A DNA stretch of 35,975 nt from Salipiger aestuarii (GTDB lineage: Bacteria; Pseudomonadota; Alphaproteobacteria; Rhodobacterales; Rhodobacteraceae): the NCBI RefSeq assembly GCF_003259905.1, contig NZ_QLMG01000044.1, positions 1-35,975 on the forward strand, in the 5' to 3' direction. The position numbers were made by a program, and so were the translations under genes. Under the pieces are notes generated by a model. That model saw only the letters and a list, made by a program, of their open reading frames with translations. It was not told where the DNA came from and ran no database searches. The number at the start of each line of letters is the position of its first letter. Positions within the stretch are counted from its first letter, which is position 1. Of this stretch, positions 10,035 to 17,491 are shown in pieces.

Positions 10035-10489
10035 GCGGGCTGTCCCTCGCGCGCGGGCAGCACGATGATTTCCCCGGCCTCGATCATTGGCGCAAGGCGG
10101 TCATGATAAACACGGTCCTCGGTTTCGATCGCGACAAGCAGTTCTTCGCCATCAAAGCGCACGCGCCAGTGCAGGTTGCCGCAAAGGTACCCCAGCCGCA
10201 GGGCGACTGCGCTGTTGGCCGCAGCCAGCCGCAGCCAGCGTTCGGTTTCAACCCGCACCACCAGCGCGCCCGCGTCATCAAGCGCCAGCACCGCACCATC
10301 GTAAAGCGGCGTATCGCGGGGCAGCGCAACAGCGATTTCGTGCCCCGCTTCGGTGACACACCGCAGCCGCCGCCGCGCCAGATCCGCAGGCGGCAGACGC
10401 AGCACATCCACCGCGTGGTGGTGTTCCAAATGATGCAGCGCGTCGTGAAAATCTGCCGATTTTCCCAAAATATCCGTGAACATCCGCAT
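10031..10489 (-). CDS. ureE: Urease accessory nickel chaperone UreE
   Basis: A 152-residue protein that binds nickel and passes it to UreG. The conserved metal-site stretch YLCGNLHWRVRF, with its histidine, and the PRDTPLYDGAVLALDD segment are present. A His cluster lies near the N-terminus (HHLEHHH, residues 19-25), whereas the His-rich C-terminal tail of some UreE proteins is absent; the C-terminus is VLPAREGQPA. The ATG at 10489 overlaps the stop of the upstream ATPase gene (TGATG). Finding ureE and ureF first, directly fused by overlaps to the transporter genes, is an uncommon urease gene order. Confidence 0.9.
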   Translation of the reverse strand: MRMFTDILGKSADFHDALHHLEHHHAVDVLRLPPADLARRRLRCVTEAGHEIAVALPRDTPLYDGAVLALDDAGALVVRVETERWLRLAAANSAVALRLGYLCGNLHWRVRFDGEELLVAIETEDRVYHDRLAPMIEAGEIIVLPAREGQPA

Positions 10490-11181
10490 CAGATTGCCAT
10501 GTGCTTGTTGACCATCTCGTCGGTCAGGGTTTCGATCGCGCCGGATTCAACCGCCGTTCCGTGTTCGATCATCGCAAAGGCCTTGGCGGCGCGGCGCACG
10601 AAGTGGACGTTCTGTTCAACCAACAAAATGGTCAGGCCAAATTCGCTGTTGAGCCGGATGATAATGTCTTCGATCTGCGCGACGATGTTGGGCTGGATGC
10701 CCTCGGTCGGCTCGTCCATCAGCAGCACGCGGGGCTTGCACGCCAGCGCACGCGCGATGGCAAGCTGTTGTTGCTGCCCCCCCGACAGGACACCGCCGGG
10801 ACGGTCGAGGTTTTCGATAAGATAGGGGAACAGTTCTGGCACGATGTCCGGGATGCGGCGCGTGCCCCCGGCCGCAAAGCCGCCCATCAGAATATTCTCG
10901 CGGATCGAAAAGTCGGGAATGATCATCCGTCCCTGCGGGACGTAGGCAATGCCTGCGCGCGCACGTTCATGGGTCGCAAGCCGCGCGATGGGCTTGTCGC
11001 CAAGCGTGATCTGCCCCTCGGAGCGGTCGGTCAGCCCCAGGATGGTGCGCAACAGCGTGGTCTTGCCCACCCCGTTGCGCCCCAGAATCCCGAGAATTGC
11101 GCCTTCGGGGGCGGCGACAGTCATGTCGTGCAGCGCCTGGCTGCGACCATAAAAGCTATCTACGTTTGAAAGGGACAGCAT
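10489..11181 (-). CDS. urtE: Urea/amide ABC transporter ATPase UrtE
   Basis: A 230-residue ATP-binding subunit of the branched-chain-amino-acid-type (HAAT) transporter class. Walker A is LGRNGVGKTTLL, the signature motif LSGGQQQQLAIARA, and Walker B RVLLMDEPTEGIQPN; DEPTEGIQP is the wording typical of UrtE. The start codon overlaps the urtD stop. Together with UrtD it energises uptake of urea or short amides across the inner membrane through UrtB and UrtC. Gene assignment as Urt and not Liv rests on the urease neighbours and this motif. Confidence 0.9.
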   Translation of the reverse strand: MLSLSNVDSFYGRSQALHDMTVAAPEGAILGILGRNGVGKTTLLRTILGLTDRSEGQITLGDKPIARLATHERARAGIAYVPQGRMIIPDFSIRENILMGGFAAGGTRRIPDIVPELFPYLIENLDRPGGVLSGGQQQQLAIARALACKPRVLLMDEPTEGIQPNIVAQIEDIIIRLNSEFGLTILLVEQNVHFVRRAAKAFAMIEHGTAVESGAIETLTDEMVNKHMAI

Positions 11182-11927
11182 CAGTGTGCCCCCCCCGACC
11201 CAAGATAGGCGTCGCGAACCGCCGGATCCTGTTCGATCTTTGCCATCGGCCCTTCGGCCAGCAGCCGGCCCAGATGCATCACGGTGACGCGCTCGGCGAT
11301 CTTGCGCACAAAGGCCATGTCGTGTTCGACCACCAGCAACGTGTGGTTGCCCTTGAGCTTCAGGATAATGTCCGCGGTCTTGAGCGTTTCGGCCTGCGTC
11401 ATGCCTGCGGTCGGTTCATCCAGCAGGATCACCCGCGCCTGTTGGGTGATCAGCATACCCAGTTCCAGCCATTGCATCTGTCCATGACTGAGATCGCCGG
11501 CGATGACATCCAGCACCGGCTCCAACCCGGTCAGCGCGATGACCTCGTCGATACGCGCCCGGTCGGCGGGGGCCATCCCCAGCCGCAGGTTGCGGAAAAC
11601 GCGCGGCTCGTGGCTGACCGCGACGCGCAGGTTGTCGTGCACCGTCAGGTCACGGAAGACCGAGGGGATCTGGAATTTGCGCCCCACCCCGGCCCGAGCG
11701 ATCTGGTGCTCTGGCCGGTTGGTGATGTCGCGCCCGAACAGGCGCACTTCACCACCCGTCGAGGCTGTCTTGCCGCTGATCAGATCCATCAGCGTCGTCT
11801 TGCCCGCCCCGTTGGGGCCAAGCACAACGCGCAGTTCGCCTTCGTTTATGACGGTGGTCATCCCGTCCACTGCCTTGAAACCGCTGAAATCCACTTCCAG
11901 CGCGTCGATCGTGAGTGCCGCAACCAT
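11181..11927 (-). CDS. urtD: Urea/amide ABC transporter ATPase UrtD
   Basis: A 248-residue ATPase. It has Walker A LGPNGAGKTTLMD, an unusual signature motif LSHGQMQWLELGMLI characteristic of UrtD proteins, and Walker B ARVILLDEPTAGMTQ. The start at 11927 is taken at MVAALTIDALEVDF because ATP-binding homology begins there and a G-rich site precedes it; a longer frame upstream lies inside urtC. It partners with the next gene product, and the stop overlaps the urtE start. Confidence 0.9.
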   Translation of the reverse strand: MVAALTIDALEVDFSGFKAVDGMTTVINEGELRVVLGPNGAGKTTLMDLISGKTASTGGEVRLFGRDITNRPEHQIARAGVGRKFQIPSVFRDLTVHDNLRVAVSHEPRVFRNLRLGMAPADRARIDEVIALTGLEPVLDVIAGDLSHGQMQWLELGMLITQQARVILLDEPTAGMTQAETLKTADIILKLKGNHTLLVVEHDMAFVRKIAERVTVMHLGRLLAEGPMAKIEQDPAVRDAYLGSGGAH

Positions 11928-11938
11928 ACCCGCGCCCC

Positions 11939-13087
11939 CTATTCTGCCGGGGCGCCGGAACGCGCCGCCTGTTTGTCGCCGCTGCCGCGCGCGCTGCTGA
12001 TGCGGCCAAGAAGATCCTGCGCCAGCCCGGCAAGACCGCGCGGCATGTACAGGACGACCAGCACAAAGATGACGCCGATGATCAGCTTCCACGCTTCCTG
12101 AAACATCTCGGTTTCCGAGGCCGTGGCTTCGATGGTGTTGATCAGGATCGCGCCAATGGCCGCCCCGATCAGCGACGAGCGTCCGCCCACCGCTGCCCAG
12201 ACAACCATCGAAATCGAAAAGGTGATGTCCAGAAACGACGGCGATGCAAATTCAGCGGCGATCACATACAGCATCCCGGCAAAGCCCGCGATGCCGGCCG
12301 AAACGGTGAAAAAGAACACCTGATAGGCCGCGACGTCATACCCCAGATACCGCGAGCGGTTGGGGTCGTCGCGCGTCGATTGCAGGATCAGCCCGGCGCG
12401 GGTCGACACCAACCAGCGGGTCAGCAACAGCACCACGCAGGTCGAAACCGCCACGACGTAATAGGTCGAGACCATGTAGGGATCAAACTCGATCCCCGCC
12501 ACCGTCAGCCAGCCAAGATCGGTCAACCCGTTGAAACCATTGGTGATCGGTTGCGCGTCGATGATCAAAAGCCGCACCAGCAGCACCAACGCCAGCGTGA
12601 TGATCGCAACATAAACGCCCGACACCCGCAGCCGGAAGATCGCCGATGACAGCACCAGCGCGATAAGCACCGGAAGCACGATCGCCATGGCCATGCCGAA
12701 CCATTGCGACTGGAACGGCAGCCATAACCATGAGCCCTGAACGATGCAGCACAACTCGGTCGGGGCACCCGGTTCGGCGTTCCAAAGCATGAAATCGGGC
12801 ACCGGCATGTCGCTGCCCTGCTGCGTCGAAGTGTAGCTTTGCAGCTTGAGCGACATGGCAACCATGTACGCCCCCAGCCCAAAGAACAGCCCCTGCCCCA
12901 GGTTCAGGATACCGGCGTAGCCCCAGCTAAGTGCAATAGCGATGCCCAGCATGCCATAGACCAGATACTTTGAAATCCGGTTCAGCCAGAAGACATCGTC
13001 CATCACCAGCGGCAGACCCAGCACGGTGACGATGAATAGCGCATAGATGCCCCAATCGCCCAGCTTGAACAGCGTGTTGCCTGTCAT
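11939..13087 (-). CDS. urtC: Urea/amide ABC transporter permease UrtC
   Basis: A 382-residue polytopic inner-membrane protein of the LivM/UrtC family. Hydrophobic segments are spaced along the whole length (for example WGIYALFIVTVLGLPLV, YGMLGIAIALSWGYAGILNL, MVVWAAVGGRSSLIGAAIG). The NLGQGLFFGLGAYMVAMSL and AAYQVFFFTVSAGIAGFAG stretches match the permease family. A GAGG sequence lies about 7 bases before the ATG at 13087. It would form the channel with UrtB. Confidence 0.92.
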   Translation of the reverse strand: MTGNTLFKLGDWGIYALFIVTVLGLPLVMDDVFWLNRISKYLVYGMLGIAIALSWGYAGILNLGQGLFFGLGAYMVAMSLKLQSYTSTQQGSDMPVPDFMLWNAEPGAPTELCCIVQGSWLWLPFQSQWFGMAMAIVLPVLIALVLSSAIFRLRVSGVYVAIITLALVLLVRLLIIDAQPITNGFNGLTDLGWLTVAGIEFDPYMVSTYYVVAVSTCVVLLLTRWLVSTRAGLILQSTRDDPNRSRYLGYDVAAYQVFFFTVSAGIAGFAGMLYVIAAEFASPSFLDITFSISMVVWAAVGGRSSLIGAAIGAILINTIEATASETEMFQEAWKLIIGVIFVLVVLYMPRGLAGLAQDLLGRISSARGSGDKQAARSGAPAE

Positions 13088-13090
13088 GGG

Positions 13091-13984
13091 TTACCTCGAC
13101 CGGAAAGAGAAAAGGCCGCGCGGGCGCCAAAGGATGATGGCGATCACCACACCAAAGACGATGGCGCGGGCCAGAATGTCATTTGTCAAAATGGCGAAAA
13201 CGCCGTTGATTTGCCCCAGCATCGCCGATGCCAGAACCGTGCCTAACAGCGATCCAACCCCCCCGACGACGACGACCAGAAATCCGTCCACCACGGTCGA
13301 AGCGCCCATCTCGGGCATGACCGTCTTGAACCCCGCCAGCAGCACCCCCGCGACCCCGGCCAGGCCCGAGCCATACGCAAAGGTAAAGGCAGACACCCGG
13401 CGCACGTCGATACCGCAGGCCGCCGCGATCTGCGGGTTGCGCATGATGGCCCGCACCTGCACGCCCATCGAGGTGCGGTACATCAGGAACCATGTCAGCA
13501 GTGTCAGCAACAAGGTTACGAGGATGATGAAGCTGCGATAGGTCTGGATCGGCACCCCGGCGATCTCGAACGGCTGTGTCAGGAAGGATGGCACATCCAT
13601 GCTTTGTAGCCCCGGCCCCAACCCATCGACGTGAATACCGAAAAAGCTCAGGCCAAATTCAAGCCGAATGAGTTGTTGCAGCACGATGGCAACGCCCCAG
13701 GTGGCGAGCAGGGTGTCGATGATGCGCCCATACAGCCGACGGATCACCAGCCTTTCCAGCGCCAGCCCCAGCAACGCCGAGACCATAAAGGCCAGTGGAA
13801 GAGCGAATAAAAGGTTCAAGTTCAGGTAAATGCCTGACAGCACCCCCGTATAGGCGCCGATCATCACCAATTCACCATGGGCCATGTTGATCACCCCCAT
13901 CGCGCCATAGGTGATGGACAGTCCAAGCGCGATCAGCAGCAGGATCGACGACAGCGACAGTCCGATAAACAGGGTTTCCGTCAT
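13091..13984 (-). CDS. urtB: Urea/amide ABC transporter permease UrtB
   Basis: A 297-residue inner-membrane permease of the LivH/UrtB family with about eight hydrophobic segments. Family features include LGLSITYGAMGVINMAHGE near the N-terminus and CGIDVRRVSAFTFAYGSGLA in the cytoplasmic loop that contacts the ATPase. The ATG at 13984 (MTETLFIGL) is preferred because AAGGA lies about 8 bases upstream and it begins the first membrane helix; a longer frame from 14041 is unsupported. UrtB of some species has a long periplasmic N-terminal domain, which is absent here. Confidence 0.9.
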   Translation of the reverse strand: MTETLFIGLSLSSILLLIALGLSITYGAMGVINMAHGELVMIGAYTGVLSGIYLNLNLLFALPLAFMVSALLGLALERLVIRRLYGRIIDTLLATWGVAIVLQQLIRLEFGLSFFGIHVDGLGPGLQSMDVPSFLTQPFEIAGVPIQTYRSFIILVTLLLTLLTWFLMYRTSMGVQVRAIMRNPQIAAACGIDVRRVSAFTFAYGSGLAGVAGVLLAGFKTVMPEMGASTVVDGFLVVVVGGVGSLLGTVLASAMLGQINGVFAILTNDILARAIVFGVVIAIILWRPRGLFSFRSR

Positions 13985-14044
13985 GGCCAAGGTCCTTGTA
14001 GAAATGCCAGCCAGGGCGAGGGCCACAGCCCCCGCCCGCAAGGC

Positions 14045-15292
14045 TCAGAGCTTTGAGCTGTCAAGCCCGGCAACGGTGCAGAACATGTTCTCGGGGGTTT
14101 CGCCGTAGGCCACATAGGGCATCGGTTCGACCGGCTCGGGGTAGGCATCGATGATCGTGCCTTGCCCGTCCTCGCCCCATTGCGCGATGCGCGGCGTCAG
14201 GTGGGTGTGCAGATTCTCGGGGTCGACCGTGACCTTGCCGTTCGGAGCATCGAAGGTCTGGCCCCCGATGGCTGCGCGGATCGCATCGGGCGAGGCTTCG
14301 CCTGCCTGCTCGACCGCCTGCTTCCACAGGAAGACCTGGAAATACGAGCTTTCCATCGCGTGGTGCGTCACTGCGGACGGGTCTCCCACAAAGCTGCGGT
14401 AACGTTCGATGAACGACTTGTTTTCCGGGCTGTCGATGGCCTGGAAATAGGGGAACGAGGTGTAAGATCCCGCCGCAAATTCTGCCCCCATTGCTGCGAT
14501 TTCAATTTCGGATGTGACGGTGGCGCAGATCGGGATCTCGTCGTGGCTAAGCCCCTGATTGCGGAACTCACGATAAAAAGAGATGACAGAGTCGCCCACC
14601 ACATTCGACAACACCGCGTCGCAGCCCGAGGCTTTGATCTTGGAAACCATGGCACCCCATTCGGAATGGCCCAGTTCCAAATATTCATCCGCGACCCATT
14701 CGCCGCCGTTCTGCTCGATCAGGATCTTCGAGACCTTGGCCATTTCACGCGGATAGATATAGTTCGACCCGACGATGAAAATCTTCTTCTTGCCCAGCGT
14801 TTCCATCATCCAGGGAATGAAGTTCGACAGCTGCTGATTGGGAACGGCGCCAGTATAAACGACGTTCTTGGAACACTCGAAACCTTCGTAATAGGTCGGG
14901 TAAAACAACATGCTGTTGCGCTTTTCAAAGACCGGCAGCACCGCTTTGCGCGAGGCCGACGTGTAGCAGCCAAAGACTGTCGGCACGCGGTCACGGATCG
15001 CAAGCTTTGATGCCTTTTCGTTGAATGTCTTCGGGTCCGACGCACCATCTTCGACGAGGGGCTTAATGGTCATGCCGTTCACGCCACCCGCGGCGTTGAT
15101 TTCTTCGATGGCCATCAGCGTGGCATCGGCCAGGGATTTCTCGACAATCGACAAACCGCCGGTCTGCGAGAACAGGACCCCGACCTCGACTTCACCAGCA
15201 GCGCCTGCGCGGCCAGCTATCAGCGAGGGGGCGGCAAGCGTGGCACCGAACGCGGCACCTGTTTTCAAGAAAGATCGACGGTTGGTCGTCAT
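14045..15292 (-). CDS. urtA: Tat-exported urea/amide substrate-binding protein (UrtA/FmdD type)
   Basis: A 415-residue periplasmic solute-binding protein. It starts with a Tat signal (NRRSFLK at residues 4-10, then a hydrophobic stretch ending AGRAGAAG near residue 32). The mature part has the UrtA/AmiC family features VGVLFSQTGGLSIVEKSL, GCYTSASRKAVLPVFEKR, LFYPTYYEGFE and VGSNYIYPRE. It is clearly paralogous to the AmiC sensor encoded upstream, but AmiC lacks the signal. The ligand may be urea, or short amides as for the FmdD transporters of Methylophilus; sequence alone does not decide. A GGGAGA ribosome site lies 8 bases before the ATG. The 335-base gap to amiR contains the ANTAR leader and terminator that should control this whole operon. 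Confidence 0.92.
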   Translation of the reverse strand: MTTNRRSFLKTGAAFGATLAAPSLIAGRAGAAGEVEVGVLFSQTGGLSIVEKSLADATLMAIEEINAAGGVNGMTIKPLVEDGASDPKTFNEKASKLAIRDRVPTVFGCYTSASRKAVLPVFEKRNSMLFYPTYYEGFECSKNVVYTGAVPNQQLSNFIPWMMETLGKKKIFIVGSNYIYPREMAKVSKILIEQNGGEWVADEYLELGHSEWGAMVSKIKASGCDAVLSNVVGDSVISFYREFRNQGLSHDEIPICATVTSEIEIAAMGAEFAAGSYTSFPYFQAIDSPENKSFIERYRSFVGDPSAVTHHAMESSYFQVFLWKQAVEQAGEASPDAIRAAIGGQTFDAPNGKVTVDPENLHTHLTPRIAQWGEDGQGTIIDAYPEPVEPMPYVAYGETPENMFCTVAGLDSSKL

Positions 15293-15541
15293 TTTAGGGT
15301 CTCCCTGTGCGCACTTGTCCAGCCCGCGCCCTCACCTGGGACGGCGGCACGCAGTTGGACCGTGCATATTATCGTTTGTGACCGATGGTTTCATGGACTC
15401 GCGGACCAGTTCAGCCCGGAGAGACGAAGGGTTTTCAGAAAGTTCGTTATCCGCTGCTGCATCCAAGCAAGGCTCAGCAAGACATCCTGGCCCAAGGTCG
15501 GCACAGGAACGGGCAGCGCGCCATTGAGCCGCCCGGAACAT
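15293..15541 (-). other. 5' untranslated leader of urtA downstream of the attenuator
   Basis: About 250 bases separate the T-run of the attenuator from the urtA start codon. No confident gene lies here. A 23-codon minus-strand frame (15391-15462, MQQRITNFLKTLRLSGLNWS...) exists but has no convincing ribosome site. The final bases hold the GGGAGA ribosome site for urtA. The length of the leader is unexplained; it may hold a second promoter or an mRNA-stability element. Confidence 0.4.
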
Positions 15542-15583
15542 AAAAAAAGCCCACACTTACCAGTTACGGTAAAGATGCGAGCT
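15542..15583 (-). terminator. Attenuator: intrinsic terminator in the amiR-urtA leader
   Basis: On the minus strand, outer arms AGCTCGCA (15583-15576) and TGTGGGCT (15555-15548) pair with two G-U wobbles, and an inner stem CTTTACC/GGTAAG continues the helix. The hairpin runs straight into seven T residues (15548-15542). It is a well-formed rho-independent terminator placed between amiR and urtA. Its first arm begins with the bases that form the 3' side of the second ANTAR hairpin, so the two structures exclude each other. Confidence 0.85.
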
Positions 15584-15623
15584 TCATTGCTTCAACGAAC
15601 GGGCGTCATTGGCCGTTCGTTGA
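15580..15623 (-). promoter_or_regulatory. ANTAR-type dual hexaloop antiterminator RNA element
   Basis: Hairpin P1 on the minus strand has 11-base arms TCAACGAACGG and CCGTTCGTTGA (15592-15623). Allowing one C-C mismatch it closes a six-base loop AATGAC (15610-15605). Hairpin P2, AGCAATGAAGCT (15591-15580), has 3-bp arms AGC/GCT and the loop AATGAA. Both loops have A at position 1 and G at position 4, the published hallmark of RNAs bound by ANTAR-domain antiterminators. P2's right arm is the start of the terminator stem, so AmiR bound to P1-P2 should block termination. P1 begins only 4 bases after the amiR stop codon. The P2 stem is short as drawn, and binding is inferred. Confidence 0.85.
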
Positions 15624-15627
15624 TTCG

Positions 15628-16236
15628 TTATACCGTGCCTTTGCCGCTCGACAACAGATCATTCGCCTTGATGATGGCTTCAGCCATGTCTTCGATGGAA
15701 CAACGCTTGGACATTGCCTGTTTTCTAAGCGTTTCAAACGCTTCATCTTCGGAAATGCCCTGCACTTTCATCAGAATCGATTTCGCAGTGGCGATCTGTT
15801 TCTGCCCCGTCAGCTTTTTCTCCAGCTTGGCGGTTCTTGCGCGCAGCGCGTCCTGGCGTTGTTGGTTGGCGCGGGCAACGACCATGTTGGTCATGATTCC
15901 AAAACTGCGCACCGGCTTTGACGTGACCGCGACCGCGCCCAGATCGACGACCAGCTCAAGCATCGCGGGGTTTTCATAATCTACGACGCAGATCAGCGCT
16001 GGCGCTGGCTTTTCCACCTTTCGCATCATCGCCCGCACTTGCTCGTGACTGTCGAAAAAAAGGCCCGCGAAGACGATGTCAACGTTCGGCAAAAGACCCC
16101 GTTCTGGCGGCCAGACCAAATGGGTCTGGCATCCAATCCGGCCGAGTTGTTCAAGAATGGTCTGACACTCGGCATCTGGCGGATGCACCACCGCAACCCT
16201 CAGGCTGCGCAGATCCCTCAGGCGAAAATGGGCCAT
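15628..16236 (-). CDS. amiR: ANTAR-domain transcription antiterminator AmiR
   Basis: A 202-residue RNA-binding regulator. The N-terminal part is a receiver-like domain without the usual phosphorylation site pattern (LRVAVVHPPDAECQTILEQL, VDIVFAGLFFD, ALICVVDYENPAMLE). A coiled-coil linker (ALRARTAKLEKKLTGQ) follows, and then the C-terminal ANTAR three-helix domain (IATAKSILMKVQGISEDEAF, ETLRKQAMSKRCSIEDMAEA). In Pseudomonas AmiR is held inactive by AmiC and, when amides are present, prevents termination in the amidase leader. The ATG at 16236 overlaps the amiC stop (TGATG) and has AGAGG at good spacing; the ATG at 16245 lies directly against that sequence and is less likely. The putative RNA target lies immediately after its own stop codon. 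Confidence 0.93.
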   Translation of the reverse strand: MAHFRLRDLRSLRVAVVHPPDAECQTILEQLGRIGCQTHLVWPPERGLLPNVDIVFAGLFFDSHEQVRAMMRKVEKPAPALICVVDYENPAMLELVVDLGAVAVTSKPVRSFGIMTNMVVARANQQRQDALRARTAKLEKKLTGQKQIATAKSILMKVQGISEDEAFETLRKQAMSKRCSIEDMAEAIIKANDLLSSGKGTV

Positions 16237-17387
16237 CAGTCCCATCCCTCTTCGACCCGTGCAAGGCTGGCCGGATCGTCGTGTTCGACCAAATAGGGTT
16301 CGGGCGGTTCGGGTTCGCTGGTCTGGCGAACGATCTCAAAGGCACCGTCTGCGCCCACAATACCGATCCGCGGCCACAGATAGGTATGATGCGTCACCGG
16401 GTCGATGCGTACGGTTCCCTGCGGGGCCTCAAACGTAAATGTGGGAAGGATTTTGAGGATCGCGGCCCGATCCGTGGTGCCCGCGCGCTTGACCGCCTCG
16501 CCATACATTTTCACCTGAAAATAGGCGGCCTCGACCTCGGCCGACACGGGTTGCTCTGCGCCAAACTTGCTTCTGTAGGCGGTGACAAAGCGTTGGTTCG
16601 CAGGGCTGCGGACGACGCTGAAATAGGGGGCGGCCTTGATGTTTCCGACGCAGGCATCGACACCTGCCGCCAGACATTCCGGTTCGCCAAAGGTAAGCGA
16701 GGCGATGGGCTGAACAGATCTGTCGAACCCGGCCGCGTCATAGGCACGGTAGAAATCCACCGCCCCCTGCCCCACGACGGTCGAGAAAACGACAACAGGG
16801 CCAGCCTTTCGGATCTTTTCGATCGCTTCGGCGATGTCCTCTTTGCTGGGTATAAGCGGGATGTAAATTTCATCTACGACCGACGCGCCGCGATTGGCAA
16901 AAAGATCGCGCATGATCCTGTTGGATTCATAAGGAAAGACGTAATTCGATCCAACAAAGAAGAACCGGGGCTCGTAGGCCTCGCACAGGAAATCCGCAAG
17001 CATTCGGGCATTCTGATTTGGTGCCGCGCCGGAATAGACGCAGCCTTCGAGATATTCAAAGCCCTCATAAACGGTCGGATAGAACAACAAGGCCCTGCGC
17101 CGGTCGATCACCGGCAGAACGGCTTTGCGTGTAGAAGACATGTAGCAGCCAAACAATGCATCGGCGCCCTGAGACAACAGTCTCTCGGCACTGTCCCGGA
17201 AACGCGACGGTACAGACATCGGATTGCTGTCAAGCACAGTGACGGGCTGCCCCAGCAAACCACCTTCGGCGTTCAACTCACTGACAGCGAGCAACGCACC
17301 TTGCCGCTGCGCCACCTCAATGACTGCAGTCTCACCAGTTTGCGAATACAATAGGCCGACGGTGACCGGCTCTTCGATAGAAGCCAT
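16236..17387 (-). CDS. amiC: Cytoplasmic amide sensor AmiC
   Basis: A 383-residue periplasmic-binding-protein fold without any signal peptide (MASIEEPVTVGLLYSQTGET), close to the 385 residues of Pseudomonas AmiC. Family motifs are GCYMSSTRKAVLPVIDRR, LLFYPTVYEGFE, GAAPNQN and FVGSNYVFPYESNRI. In the known system AmiC binds AmiR and releases it when a short amide is bound in the cleft. It resembles UrtA of this same window across most of its length, as expected if the sensor arose from a transporter binding protein. The start at 17387 gives the family length; a much longer open frame to 18113 runs into an insertion element and is not real. The gene is followed by overlapping amiR. Its promoter must lie in the 105 bases before an IS5-like element or come from that element. 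Confidence 0.93.
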   Translation of the reverse strand: MASIEEPVTVGLLYSQTGETAVIEVAQRQGALLAVSELNAEGGLLGQPVTVLDSNPMSVPSRFRDSAERLLSQGADALFGCYMSSTRKAVLPVIDRRRALLFYPTVYEGFEYLEGCVYSGAAPNQNARMLADFLCEAYEPRFFFVGSNYVFPYESNRIMRDLFANRGASVVDEIYIPLIPSKEDIAEAIEKIRKAGPVVVFSTVVGQGAVDFYRAYDAAGFDRSVQPIASLTFGEPECLAAGVDACVGNIKAAPYFSVVRSPANQRFVTAYRSKFGAEQPVSAEVEAAYFQVKMYGEAVKRAGTTDRAAILKILPTFTFEAPQGTVRIDPVTHHTYLWPRIGIVGADGAFEIVRQTSEPEPPEPYLVEHDDPASLARVEEGWD

Positions 17388-17458
17388 CGTATTATTCTCT
17401 TCAATTCTCGCCGGGATACGTCGACCACGGCGACTTCGGTCACAGGTGAACGTTATCC

Positions 17459-17481
17459 TGTCAATCTGCACTTCACAAGTG
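17459..17481 (-). promoter_or_regulatory. Possible amiC promoter/operator region
   Basis: Upstream of amiC the minus strand contains a perfect TTGACA (17464-17459) beside a 13-bp palindrome, CACTTGTGAAGTG (17481-17469, arms CACTT/AAGTG). No good -10 box is found at the expected distance from TTGACA, so the promoter call is weak. This is the only non-element DNA left in front of amiC. Confidence 0.25.
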
Positions 17482-17491
17482 TATCGACCCA

